Assembly (NCBI RefSeq): GCF_000189535.1
Contig: NC_015145.1
Coordinates: 496,001 to 560,000, forward strand
DNA length: 64,000 bases
Direction: 5' to 3'
Source: Pseudarthrobacter phenanthrenivorans Sphe3
GTDB lineage: Bacteria > Actinomycetota > Actinomycetes > Actinomycetales > Micrococcaceae
Position 1 is the stretch's first letter; each line of letters begins with the position of its first letter. The translations under genes were made by a program, and so were the position numbers. Positions 8,596-17,207 of the stretch are shown piece by piece. The notes under the pieces were generated by a model that ran no database searches, was not told the DNA's origin, and was given only the letters and a program-made list of their open reading frames with translations.

Positions 8596-8988
8596 CTAGA
8601 GGGCCTTCACGGCAAGGACCGGGCAATCCGCCTCAAGCAGGATCCGCTGCGACACGCTTCCCATGATGAGCTTGCCCACCGGAGTGCGGCGGCGGAGCCC
8701 GATCACGATCAGGTCCGCGTTGTTCTCCTCCGCCGCATCCAAAACTTCGGCGGCGGCATCGTGTCCACGGACCGGCTGCTTGATCACGTGGTCGATGCCC
8801 TGGGTTGCCAGCCGGTCCTCGATGCTCTGGATCTCCGGCTCCTGGGCGTAACGGTTATCAACCAGCGCATCCCCCTTGGACGAGTTGATCACCAACAGTT
8901 TTGTGTTGTTCTTCCGGGCTTCGGTGATGGCCTGGGTCAGGGCTGCTTCACCCTCGGGGGTCGGGACGTATCCCACCACGATGGTCAT
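8596..8988 (-). CDS. UspA-type universal stress protein coupled to tctA
   Basis: A 130-aa single-domain Usp. The ATP-binding signature is [20 protein letters not shown] near the C-terminus, fitting G-2X-G-9X-G(S/T) loosely. The early [14 protein letters not shown] supplies the first strand and nucleotide contacts. Its ATG overlaps the tctA stop codon by four bases, so it is the last gene of a tctC-tctB-tctA-usp operon. In the unrelated TRAP transporter TeaABC a Usp (TeaD) is likewise encoded with the transporter and modulates it; a similar regulatory role here is inference. Confidence 0.9.
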   Translation of the reverse strand: MTIVVGYVPTPEGEAALTQAITEARKNNTKLLVINSSKGDALVDNRYAQEPEIQSIEDRLATQGIDHVIKQPVRGHDAAAEVLDAAEENNADLIVIGLRRRTPVGKLIMGSVSQRILLEADCPVLAVKAL

Positions 8989-10595
8989 GGTGTCTCCTTC
9001 TTTTCTGCGCGGACGGAGTTTTCTGCATGGACGGGCAGTTCTGCATGTGCGGAGCTGCCTGAAGGAGCGTCGGGAGCGCTGGGAGCGGCCGGACCGGCTG
9101 TGGCAAGCGCCGGACGCTTCCGCCGGATCAGCTTGAACAGCAGCGGCCAGGCCAGGATGAGCCCCACAATGATGTAGATCACGACGGCGATCGGCTCGCT
9201 GAAGAGTCCCACCGGGTCACCGGCGCTGAGCTGCAGCGTTTTGCGGAGCTGGCCTTCGATGCGCGGGCCAAGGATGACGCCGAGGATCAGCGGGAGCACA
9301 GGCAGTCCGAAGCGTCGCATCATGAAGCCCAGGGCGCCGAGGACCAGCAGGATCACCAGGTCGAACGCCTGCAGGTTCACCGAGTAGGCGCCCAGCGTGG
9401 CGAAGAACAGGATGCCTGCGTACAGGTACGGCCGGGGCAGCTGCAGGAGTTTGGCCCACAGCGGAGCCAGCGGCAGGTTGATCAGCAGGAGCAGCAGGTT
9501 GCCGATGAAGAGGCTCGCGATCAGCGCCCACACCAGCGGGCCCTGGCTTGAGAAGAGCTGGGGGCCGGGCTGGATGCCGTAGGAGGTGAAAGCTGCCAGC
9601 ATGACGGCGGCGGTGGCGTTGGTGGGCAGGCCGAGTGCCAGCATGGGGGTCAGCGTGCCGGCGGCGGCAGCGTTGTTGGCTGCTTCCGGGCCGGCGACGC
9701 CTTCGATGGCGCCCTTGCCGAATTCCTCGGGGTGTTTGCTGAGGCGTTTCTCGGTGACGTAGGAGAGGAAGGTGGGGATTTCCGCGCCGCCGGCGGGAAG
9801 GGCGCCGAACGGGAAGCCGAAGGCCGTGCCGCGGAGCCAGGGCTTCCAGGAGCGGCTCCAGTCCTTCCTGCCCATCCAGGGCCGGCCCACCGGGATGACG
9901 TGCAGCGGGGTGCGGCGCAGGTGCGCGGCAACCCACAGGGCTTCGCCCACTGCGAAGATGGCCACTGCCACCACCACGATGTCCAGGCCGTCCGCGAGCA
10001 GCGGCTGGCCGAAGGTCAGGCGGCGCTGGCCCGTGACGGAGTCCATGCCCACCAGGCCGATGGCCAGGCCAAGGCCCAGCGAGGCGAACCCGCGGAGCCG
10101 GGACGAACCCAGGACTGCGGTGACGGCAAGCAGGGCCAGGACCATGATGGCGAAGTAGCTGGGTGCGCCGAGGCTGACGGCGAACTCAACAACGACAGGG
10201 GCGCAGACGGCCAGGAGGGCGGTGCCGATGGTGCCCGCAATGAAGGAGCCGATGGCCGCCGTCGCCAGCGCCTGTGCGGCGCGCCCGGCCTTGGCCATCT
10301 TGTTGCCTTCGATGGCCGTCACCACGGACGAGGATTCACCGGGTGTGTTCAGCAGGATGGAGGTGGTGGAGCCGCCGTACATGCCGCCATAGTAGATGCC
10401 GGCGAACATGATGAAGGCACTGGTGGGTTCCAGCGCGTAGGTGACCGGCAGCAGCAGGGCCACGGTCATGGCCGGGCCCAGCCCGGGGAGGACGCCGACG
10501 GCGGTGCCCAGGAGGACACCGATCACGGCGTAGAGGAAGTTCATGGGGGTGAGGGCGGTGGCGAAACCGTCCATCAGTGAGGACCAGACGTCCAT
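8985..10595 (-). CDS. tctA: Tripartite tricarboxylate transporter, large permease TctA
   Basis: A 536-aa integral membrane protein with the TctA family signature: [20 protein letters not shown] at 34-53, and [18 protein letters not shown] at 70-87. About 12 helices are predicted. It translocates citrate or another carboxylate delivered by the periplasmic-type binding protein, driven by ion gradient. The C-terminal 40 residues after the last helix are Ala/Pro/Ser-rich and hydrophilic, longer than usual. It overlaps tctB by one base upstream and the usp gene by four bases downstream. Confidence 0.96.
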   Translation of the reverse strand: MDVWSSLMDGFATALTPMNFLYAVIGVLLGTAVGVLPGLGPAMTVALLLPVTYALEPTSAFIMFAGIYYGGMYGGSTTSILLNTPGESSSVVTAIEGNKMAKAGRAAQALATAAIGSFIAGTIGTALLAVCAPVVVEFAVSLGAPSYFAIMVLALLAVTAVLGSSRLRGFASLGLGLAIGLVGMDSVTGQRRLTFGQPLLADGLDIVVVAVAIFAVGEALWVAAHLRRTPLHVIPVGRPWMGRKDWSRSWKPWLRGTAFGFPFGALPAGGAEIPTFLSYVTEKRLSKHPEEFGKGAIEGVAGPEAANNAAAAGTLTPMLALGLPTNATAAVMLAAFTSYGIQPGPQLFSSQGPLVWALIASLFIGNLLLLLINLPLAPLWAKLLQLPRPYLYAGILFFATLGAYSVNLQAFDLVILLVLGALGFMMRRFGLPVLPLILGVILGPRIEGQLRKTLQLSAGDPVGLFSEPIAVVIYIIVGLILAWPLLFKLIRRKRPALATAGPAAPSAPDAPSGSSAHAELPVHAENSVRAEKKETP

Positions 10596-11098
10596 CAGAG
10601 GATTCCTTCCAGGAGTCCGGCGGGCAGTGCAATGCCGAGGCCGAGGTAGAAGCCGTAGAAGGTCAGCAGGGACAGGGCTACGGAGATGAGCCCGTCGCGG
10701 ATGTAGCGGCGGCTGCCCAAGGCCAGGACGCTGCCCCAGAACAGGATGGTGCCGGAGATGACCCAGCCGGCCCAGTCGATGAGCAGGATGTTCAGGATGA
10801 AGGCGCCCGCCAGGGGCAGGATGGTTTTCCAGTCGGCAGGGTGGGTGAGGTCAATGTCCTCGCCGCCTTCCGCCTCGCCCTGGCCGCCCCGGATGACGTT
10901 GATGGCCAGCAGGACCGCGCAGACCACCAGCAGTCCGGCCACGATGTACGGGACCGTCTTGGGACCCACGGGGTCCGACTGGGAGTACGGGGTTACCAGG
11001 CCGTTGGCGTCCAGGAAGACCAGGACGCCGGCCACGCCGAGCAGGAGTGCGACTCCCAGCTCGGCGCGGCCTTTCAGGCCTGTGGTCAGGGAGCTCAC
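10595..11098 (-). CDS. tctB: Tripartite tricarboxylate transporter, small permease TctB
   Basis: A 167-aa protein with four predicted helices ([60 protein letters not shown]; a C-terminal segment ending [12 protein letters not shown]). This is the fold and size of TctB, the small membrane subunit that pairs with TctA. A charged, acidic loop separates helices 2 and 3. It overlaps tctC by four bases, so translation is coupled. Confidence 0.93.
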   Translation of the reverse strand: MSSLTTGLKGRAELGVALLLGVAGVLVFLDANGLVTPYSQSDPVGPKTVPYIVAGLLVVCAVLLAINVIRGGQGEAEGGEDIDLTHPADWKTILPLAGAFILNILLIDWAGWVISGTILFWGSVLALGSRRYIRDGLISVALSLLTFYGFYLGLGIALPAGLLEGIL

Positions 11099-12105
11099 GC
11101 CAACCCAAGCTTGGTGAGGACGTCCGCCACCCGCTTGTCCTGCTCGGTGAGGAACGTTTCGAATTCGTCGCCGGTGATGAAGGCGTCGGACCAGCTGTGG
11201 GTCTTCAGTGCTTCCTTCCAGCCTTCGCTTTCGTGCATCTTCTCAAGGGCTGCGATCAGGGATGCCTTGTCCTCGTCGCTGATGCCCGGAGGGGCCACGA
11301 TGCCGCGCCAGTTGGTGAACACCAGGTCGATGTTGGATTCCTTCAGCGTGGGAGCGTCCACGCCTTCCAGCCGCTCTTCGCCGCTGGTGGCCAGGACCCG
11401 GACTTCGCCGGACTCGATCTGCTTCAGGTACTCACCGGCACCCGAGGCTGCGAAGCCGAGCTTGTTGCCCAGGATGGCCGGCAGCAGGTCGCCACCGCCG
11501 TCGTAGGAAACGAAGTTGACCTTGGTGGCGTCGATGCCCACGGCACCGGCCAGCTGCATGGGCAGCAGGTGGTCGGGGCCGCCGGGGGAGGAGCCGCCAC
11601 CCACGGAGATGGAAGCGGGGTCAGCTTTCCAGGCCTTCACCAGGTCGTCGATGGTCTTGTAGGGGGAATCCTTGCTGACCATGATTGCGCCGGGTTCCTC
11701 GATGAGCCGGGCCAGGGGAGTGGTCTCGGTCAGCTTGGACTCGGACTTGTTGGTGTAGCTGGCGCCCACCACGCCCAGTCCCATGAGCATGGCCAGGTCG
11801 CCGTTGCCCTTTTCGTTGACCACGCGGGCCAGGCCCACGGTGCCGCCGGCGCCGGCGAGGTTGAAGACCTCGGTGCTGCTGGTGATCTTCTCGTCCTCGA
11901 GGACCTTGGCGGCTGCACGGGCAGTGGTGTCGTAGCCGCCGCCCGGGGTGTTGGGGACCATGATCTGCAGGCCGGTGATGGGTCCGGCGGCAGCGCCGGA
12001 GCTTTCCGAACCGGTGGAGCTCTTGCCGGTGGCACCGCAGCCGGTGGCCATCAGGGCGATGCCGGCGGCGACGGCGGCAACTCGCAATGCGCGGATCTGG
12101 CGCAT
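11095..12105 (-). CDS. tctC: Tripartite tricarboxylate transporter, substrate-binding lipoprotein TctC
   Basis: A 336-aa extracytoplasmic solute receptor of the TctC/Bug family. The N-terminal signal ends at ALMATGC with lipobox Cys23 (Ala at -3 is slightly atypical). The first receptor strand, ITGLQIMVPNTPGGGYDTTA, is the family ligand-binding signature, and GGGSSPGGPDHLLP is a second conserved loop. It is the first gene of the operon, with AGAGGAAC before ATG 12105. The divergent two-component genes at 12353 probably control it. The ligand is likely a tri- or dicarboxylate. Confidence 0.95.
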   Translation of the reverse strand: MRQIRALRVAAVAAGIALMATGCGATGKSSTGSESSGAAAGPITGLQIMVPNTPGGGYDTTARAAAKVLEDEKITSSTEVFNLAGAGGTVGLARVVNEKGNGDLAMLMGLGVVGASYTNKSESKLTETTPLARLIEEPGAIMVSKDSPYKTIDDLVKAWKADPASISVGGGSSPGGPDHLLPMQLAGAVGIDATKVNFVSYDGGGDLLPAILGNKLGFAASGAGEYLKQIESGEVRVLATSGEERLEGVDAPTLKESNIDLVFTNWRGIVAPPGISDEDKASLIAALEKMHESEGWKEALKTHSWSDAFITGDEFETFLTEQDKRVADVLTKLGLA

Positions 12106-12352
12106 GGTGTTCCTCTTCTCAGTAATGCAATTCTGTACAAAATGACCAGCGGACCTGGTCTGTGCTTTCGATGCTAGGGCCGCCAGTGACGGTCATCACT
12201 CTTGTGTACGCAGAGAAAGTTAAGTTCATTGCGTTCACGTTTCCGGCGTCCCACCTGGGCGCCCAATGCCGGCAGCAGCGGGGCTACGCTGGGATATAGT
12301 TCCCGGTACTGCCGCCGTACGTGCCGCATCAGAAACAAAAGGAATCCACGCA
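12106..12352. promoter_or_regulatory. Divergent promoter region, tctC / sensor kinase
   Basis: A 247-base intergenic region between the divergent transporter and two-component operons. It contains the dyad AGTGACGGTCATCACT near 12186-12201, whose outer arms AGTGA/TCACT are exact complements. It is a candidate binding site for the response regulator, but this is inference. No other gene is seen. Confidence 0.45.
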
Positions 12353-13948
12353 GTGACTCGACGAAGAGGAATGTCCCTCGCCGGGCAGTACCTTGTGCTG
12401 CAGTTGCTGATCGTCCTGGCAGTGCTCGTGGCTGTAGTGGCTATGTCCCTGGCCCAGTCCGCTGCCGCCTTCGAGCGCACCGAGGGCAGGAGGGCTCTCT
12501 CCGCCGCGGAGGCGCTCGGCAACAACCCGGCAGTCCGGGCTTTGCTGCCGGATGCAGAGCCGCGTGTTGGTTCAGCGCTTCCCGCGGTCGCCGAGTCCGT
12601 CCGGACCGTCTCGGGATCGTCCCACGTCGCGCTCGCGAAACTGGACCGAATGGTGGTGGCCGCCTCCGATCCGGGCCTGCTGGGCCAGCCCCTGGAACTG
12701 GGAACCAGCAGGGTCATGGAGGGCCGGGCTTGGACGGGCGTCCTGGACCAGGGCGGGACCGCCGTCCTCTCCGCCCACGTCCCGGTTCTCAACGATTCGG
12801 GAAAGATGATCGGCATCGCAGCCATCAGCCGCAACTACCCGTCCACCCTGGAACGGCTCGGCGACGCCGTTCCCAACCTCCTGACCTACCTCGGCGTGGC
12901 CAGCGTCCTGGGCGTTGCGGGATCCCTGCTGTTGTCCCGCCGCGTCAAACGCCAGACCCTCGGGATGGAGCCAAGCGAGATCACGGGACTGGTGGAAAAC
13001 CGGGAAGCGATGCTGCACGGCTTGAAGGAAGGCGTGGTGGCCCTGGACCCGCATGAACGCATCACTGTGGCCAATGAAAGTGCCAGGAAGCTGCTCGGGC
13101 TGCCGCCGGACTGTGTGGGCAAGAAGCTTGGAGCACTTCCGGTGGACCCGGCGCTGAAGGTGGTCCTGACCCGGGACCAGCCGGACCCGGACCAGCTGGT
13201 GCTGGTGGGCGAGCGCCTGGTGGTGCTGAACCGTGTGCCCATCCGTTCGCGGGGCCGCGACATCGGTTCGGTCACCACGTTGAGGGACCGGACGGAATTG
13301 TCCTCGCTGGAGCGCGAGCTGGGTGCCACCAGGACTGCCACTGACACCCTGCGCGCCCAGGCCCACGAGTTCGCCAACCAGCTGCACGTTATTTCCGGGC
13401 TCATCCAGATCGGTGAGTACGATTCGGTGGTGCAGTTCGTCAACGGCGCCACGGTGGACCGGACCAGGCTGAACGATGAGGTGACCAGCAGGATCCAGGA
13501 CCCGGCGCTTGCCGCACTCTTAATCGCAAAATCCAGCCTTGCCACCGAGCGAGGAGTGGCGCTGCAGCTGGACCCCAAGTCGGCCCTTGACCCCGTTGGC
13601 GACGACCTGTCGCGGGACCTCACCACCGTCGTGGGGAACCTGGTGGACAACGCGTTCGACGCCGTCACCGGGCTTCCAGGGGCAGCGGTCCGGGTGCTGG
13701 TGGAAGACTCCAGGGACCACGTCACCGTGACCGTCCATGACACCGGCCCGGGAGTCCCCGCCAAGGCCGTGGAGGATATTTTCCGCCAGGGGTTCTCCAC
13801 GAAGGAGGCCGGCCCGGCCGAGGCCCGCGGCTTTGGACTGGCACTCTCAAGGGTGGTATGCCGCCGCTCCGGCGGCGACCTCACCGTGGCCAACAGCAAC
13901 GGGGCCGTCTTCACCGCACGATTTACCAAAGGGGCACATCAGCCATGA
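12353..13948 (+). CDS. CitA/DctS-type sensor histidine kinase
   Basis: A 531-aa membrane kinase. Helix 1 spans about residues 11-35. An extracytoplasmic sensor domain (about 36-172) includes RMVVAASDPGLLGQPLELGT. Helix 2 spans about 175-195, and a PAS domain about 213-310. The phospho-acceptor is His338 in AQAHEFANQLHV, the N-box Asn433 in VVGNLVDNAFDAV, and G-boxes are HDTGPG and RGFGLALS. This architecture matches kinases that sense citrate, malate or similar carboxylates. GTG 12353 is chosen because AAAAGGAA precedes it; the frame is open to 12266. It overlaps the response regulator by four bases. Confidence 0.93.
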   Translation: MTRRRGMSLAGQYLVLQLLIVLAVLVAVVAMSLAQSAAAFERTEGRRALSAAEALGNNPAVRALLPDAEPRVGSALPAVAESVRTVSGSSHVALAKLDRMVVAASDPGLLGQPLELGTSRVMEGRAWTGVLDQGGTAVLSAHVPVLNDSGKMIGIAAISRNYPSTLERLGDAVPNLLTYLGVASVLGVAGSLLLSRRVKRQTLGMEPSEITGLVENREAMLHGLKEGVVALDPHERITVANESARKLLGLPPDCVGKKLGALPVDPALKVVLTRDQPDPDQLVLVGERLVVLNRVPIRSRGRDIGSVTTLRDRTELSSLERELGATRTATDTLRAQAHEFANQLHVISGLIQIGEYDSVVQFVNGATVDRTRLNDEVTSRIQDPALAALLIAKSSLATERGVALQLDPKSALDPVGDDLSRDLTTVVGNLVDNAFDAVTGLPGAAVRVLVEDSRDHVTVTVHDTGPGVPAKAVEDIFRQGFSTKEAGPAEARGFGLALSRVVCRRSGGDLTVANSNGAVFTARFTKGAHQP

Positions 13949-14619
13949 TCAAGGTACTGATCGTCGACGACGACTTCATGGTGGCCAAGGTCCACGCCGG
14001 GTTCATCCAGAGGACGCCCGGCTTTACCGTGGTGGGCGTGGCCCACACCGGAGCCAAGGCCGTGGAGGAAACGGAGCGGCTGCAGCCGGACCTTGTGCTG
14101 CTGGACATCCATCTCCCGGACATCAACGGCCTGGACCTCATGCAGCAGCTCCGCGGCGTCGCACCGGAGCTCGATGTCCTCGTCATCAGCGCGGCGCGCG
14201 AAGTGGAGACAGTCCGCAAGGCACTGCGCGGCGGCATTGTGCACTACCTGATCAAGCCTTTCTCACAGTCGGACCTGCAGGAACGGCTGGAGCATTACCG
14301 CAGTGCCTACCAGGGCCTGGATTCCGCCAAGGACGTGGCCGAGCAGTCGGACGTCAACCGGGTCTTCGGCCTGGAGCTGGACCGGACGGAGCGGCCCCTG
14401 CCCAAGGGCTGCAGCATTGAAACCCTCAAACTGGTGGAAGCGGCACTGAAAGCAGCCGAGGGCGACGTGTCAGCGGCGGAGGTGGCCGAACAACTGGGAA
14501 CGTCCAGGGTCAGTGCCCGCCGGTACCTGGAGTATTTGCACGACGAAGGCTCCCTGGAGGTCAGGCTCAAGTACGGGGTGGGACGGCCGGAGCGCCGTTA
14601 TGCCCTGAAAGGCCAGTAA
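13945..14619 (+). CDS. CitB/DpiA-type response regulator
   Basis: A 224-aa regulator. The receiver domain has Asp8/Asp9, phospho-acceptor Asp54 (LVLLDIHLPD) and Lys104 in YLIKPF. A linker leads to a C-terminal helix-turn-helix (about 160-200: AAEGDVSAAEVAEQLGTSRV, SARRYLEYL), as in the CitB group. The start is the ATG that overlaps the kinase TGA (ATGA). Together with the kinase it most likely activates the divergent tctCBA-usp operon in response to its substrate. Confidence 0.94.
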   Translation: MIKVLIVDDDFMVAKVHAGFIQRTPGFTVVGVAHTGAKAVEETERLQPDLVLLDIHLPDINGLDLMQQLRGVAPELDVLVISAAREVETVRKALRGGIVHYLIKPFSQSDLQERLEHYRSAYQGLDSAKDVAEQSDVNRVFGLELDRTERPLPKGCSIETLKLVEAALKAAEGDVSAAEVAEQLGTSRVSARRYLEYLHDEGSLEVRLKYGVGRPERRYALKGQ

Positions 14620-14647
14620 CAGGGCCCACCGGCACGCGCCCCGGCCC

Positions 14648-14701
14648 GGGATAAACGCCGGGTCAGGGACAAGCACCGGCCCAGGGACAAGCGCCGGGTC
14701 A
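14648..14701. repeat. Three tandem 18-bp units
   Basis: Units begin at 14648, 14666 and 14684: GGGATAAACGCCGGGTCA, GGGACAAGCACCGGCCCA and GGGACAAGCGCCGGGTCA. They fill the gap between two convergent genes, and the last three bases overlap the hutG stop codon. No hairpin with T-run is apparent. It looks like local tandem duplication rather than a regulatory array. Confidence 0.8.
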
Positions 14702-15676
14702 GCGCAGCAGCGTGTCCAGGAGGCGAGCGGCAACCCGTGCGGTCCGGCCGTCGACGTCGAACGCAGGGTTCAGCTCGGCAATGTCCAGGTGCAGCAGCTT
14801 CCCGCTTTCCGCCACCTGGCGGCATAGCGCGGCGATCACCGGGAGCGGCACGCCGTACGCGGCCGGCGCGCTGACGCCGGGAGCCACAGCGGCCGGCAGG
14901 ACGTCAAGGTCGATGGTCAGGTAGAGCAGGTCGACGCCCGCCAGGAAGTCGGCCACGAACGTCCGCACCCGCTCCGGTTCGCACTCCTCGTCCTGCAGGT
15001 ACCGCACGCCCAGGGCGTGAGCGGTGTCGAAGAGTGCGCGCGTGTTGTTGGGCTCGGAAATTCCGACGACGGCGTACCGGAAGTCCCGCCCGGCGGCGGC
15101 CTCAGCGCGGGCCATCTGGAGGAAGGGAGTTCCGGAGCTGGGGACAGGCTCGTCGCGCAGGTCGAAATGGGCATCGAGGTTCAGGATTCCCAGCCGGCGG
15201 CCCTGTGCTGCTGCCGAGGCAGTAACCCCCAGGTAGCTGGCGTAGGCGGTTTCGTGGCCGCCGCCCAGCATCGCGGTGAGCCAGCCGGCGTCGAGCAGTG
15301 CAGCCACGGCGCGGCCTGCGCGCTCCTGCCCGGCCTCCAGGTCCCCGCCGGCAACCACTACGTCCCCGGCGTCCGCCACGGCCCGGTCCCCGTGGAACGC
15401 CAACGGGCCCAGGGCACTTCGGATGGCGCCGGGTGCACCCGCCGCGCCGGTGCGGCCCTTGTTCCTGCGGACGCCTTCATCGCTGGCGAATCCCAGCAGG
15501 GCGGCCGGCCTGCCGCATGCGTTCCCCGCCGCAGTGCCGGCGGCCCCCGCCACGCCCGTGCCGCCGTCGTAGGGCAAGACCGCCTGCCACCAGCGGCGGT
15601 GGCTGGCGCCGTCGCCGTCGAACCGGCCGCTCCAAGGCTGCGGCGGGATATCAACGGGAACGTTAAGGGAATCCAT
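14699..15676 (-). CDS. hutG: Formimidoylglutamase (arginase/ureohydrolase family)
   Basis: A 325-aa ureohydrolase: N-formimidoyl-glutamate plus water gives glutamate and formamide, the last step of the four-enzyme hut route. The binuclear Mn2+ ligands are His141 in LGGGHETAYA; Asp168, His170 and Asp172 in LNLDAHFDLR; and Asp256/Asp258 in LTIDLDVLP. The N-terminal PWSGRFDGDG and FASDEGVRRNKGRTGAAGAP are typical of HutG rather than arginase or agmatinase. It is 8 kb from hutH, with other genes between. The start at 15676 has no strong RBS. Confidence 0.93.
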   Translation of the reverse strand: MDSLNVPVDIPPQPWSGRFDGDGASHRRWWQAVLPYDGGTGVAGAAGTAAGNACGRPAALLGFASDEGVRRNKGRTGAAGAPGAIRSALGPLAFHGDRAVADAGDVVVAGGDLEAGQERAGRAVAALLDAGWLTAMLGGGHETAYASYLGVTASAAAQGRRLGILNLDAHFDLRDEPVPSSGTPFLQMARAEAAAGRDFRYAVVGISEPNNTRALFDTAHALGVRYLQDEECEPERVRTFVADFLAGVDLLYLTIDLDVLPAAVAPGVSAPAAYGVPLPVIAALCRQVAESGKLLHLDIAELNPAFDVDGRTARVAARLLDTLLR

Positions 15677-15855
15677 CCCCCAAGCTCACCGCACGCCGAC
15701 CGCGAAAACCAGCAGCGCCGCCGTCGTCCTGTCTGGAATGCAAGATCTGGGCGGCCGTCCTGTGGCAGGGGATATTGTGGAGCAGTCCCTCCCCGGGGAT
15801 TGCCCCACCTTGCCAGCGCCACGGCGCCAAGATATCCAGGCCGGAGAACAGCCTT

Positions 15856-17160
15856 ATGTTTGAAGCCCCCAACGTCCTTTTTGCTGCCGCGGGTTTGGCC
15901 GTATTCGTAGCCGCTGTACTGCCCAAGCTGCTGCGCAACACGCCGTTTTCCATGCCAATGGTGTTCCTCGGCGCGGGAATGGCTGTCTTCGCCCTGATTC
16001 CCGATCTACCTGACCCGGACCCACTGGCACATGGTGATTTCGTCACCCATCTCGCCGAGATCTGCGTCATCATCTCGCTGATGGGCGCCGGGTTGGCGCT
16101 GGACCGGCCGGTGGGCCGCCGGCGCTGGTCCACCACGTGGCGACTCCTGGGAATCGCCATGCCGCTGTGCATTGTTGGGCTGACGCTGCTGGGGCTCTGG
16201 TTCCTCGGCCTGGGGCTGGGCGCGGCCTTGCTGGTGGCCTCCAGCCTCGCGCCTACCGACCCGGTCCTGGCCTCTGAGGTCCAGGTGGGGGAGCCCGCGG
16301 ACGAGGACGAGGGCGCCAACAAAGAGGACGAAGTCCGTTTCGGCCTGACGTCCGAGGCAGGCCTCAATGACGGGCTTGCCTTCCCGTTTGTTTACCTGGC
16401 CATCGCCATCAGCCTCGTGGGTTCGTCCCCGTCCGCCTGGTTCCCGGAATGGTTTGGCGTTGATGTCCTCTGGCGCCTGGCGATCGGGCTGCTGGGGGGC
16501 TTCCTCACCGGCAAGCTGCTTGCGCGGCTCTTCTTCTCCGCGCGGGCAGAAAGCCTGCGTCTGTCCAACCACTCGGAGGGGTTCGTGGCCCTGGCCGCAA
16601 CCTTCCTGGCCTATGGCCTGACGGAAATGGTCGAAGGCTACGGCTTCATTGCGGTGTTCGTCTGCGCCGTGACCATCCGTGCCGCGGAACGCACCCACGG
16701 GTACCACCGGGTGCTGCACTCCTACGTGGAGCAGCTGGAGCGGCTCCTGACCGTAGTGATCCTGGTCCTGCTGGGAGGGGCGATCGCCCGCGGGCTGCTG
16801 GAAGGAATTGGCTGGGCCGAAATAGTGGTGGCGCTGGCTTTCCTGCTGGTGGTCCGGCCGCTGGCGGGATGGGTGGGGCTGCTCGGTGGAAAGACCGGTC
16901 CCCGGGAACGGATTGCCCTGTCCTTCTTCGGGATCCGGGGAATCGGTTCCCTCTACTATCTCTCCTATGCCTTGGGCAAGGGCGAGTTTGCGGACCAGGC
17001 GGAGTGGCTCTGGTCCTTTGTGGGGCTGGTGGTGGCGCTGTCCATCGTGATCCACGGCGCCACCACCTCGCCGCTGATGAACCGGCTGGACAGGCTCCGC
17101 CAAAAGAAGGCGCGTGCCGTGTCCGGTGATGAGGGGCTGGCCCCGAACACACCGGTGTAG
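15856..17160 (+). CDS. Cation:proton antiporter (CPA1/NhaP type)
   Basis: A 434-aa membrane protein with about 12 helices. Family features include ASSLAPTDPVLASEVQVG (the conserved TDP of helix V-type regions) and EVRFGLTSEAGLNDGLAFPF, matching the EXGLNDG motif of NhaP/NHE exchangers. FFGIRGIGSLYYL lies in the later conserved helix. It probably exchanges Na+ or K+ for H+ for pH and salt homeostasis. ATG 15856 follows a GGAG nine bases upstream; an in-frame extension to 15775 lacks an RBS. It is monocistronic. Confidence 0.9.
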   Translation: MFEAPNVLFAAAGLAVFVAAVLPKLLRNTPFSMPMVFLGAGMAVFALIPDLPDPDPLAHGDFVTHLAEICVIISLMGAGLALDRPVGRRRWSTTWRLLGIAMPLCIVGLTLLGLWFLGLGLGAALLVASSLAPTDPVLASEVQVGEPADEDEGANKEDEVRFGLTSEAGLNDGLAFPFVYLAIAISLVGSSPSAWFPEWFGVDVLWRLAIGLLGGFLTGKLLARLFFSARAESLRLSNHSEGFVALAATFLAYGLTEMVEGYGFIAVFVCAVTIRAAERTHGYHRVLHSYVEQLERLLTVVILVLLGGAIARGLLEGIGWAEIVVALAFLLVVRPLAGWVGLLGGKTGPRERIALSFFGIRGIGSLYYLSYALGKGEFADQAEWLWSFVGLVVALSIVIHGATTSPLMNRLDRLRQKKARAVSGDEGLAPNTPV

Positions 17161-17207
17161 GGGCCGCCTTCCGCAGGTGCCGGACCCTGGGGCCCGCCAC
17201 CTCCGGG

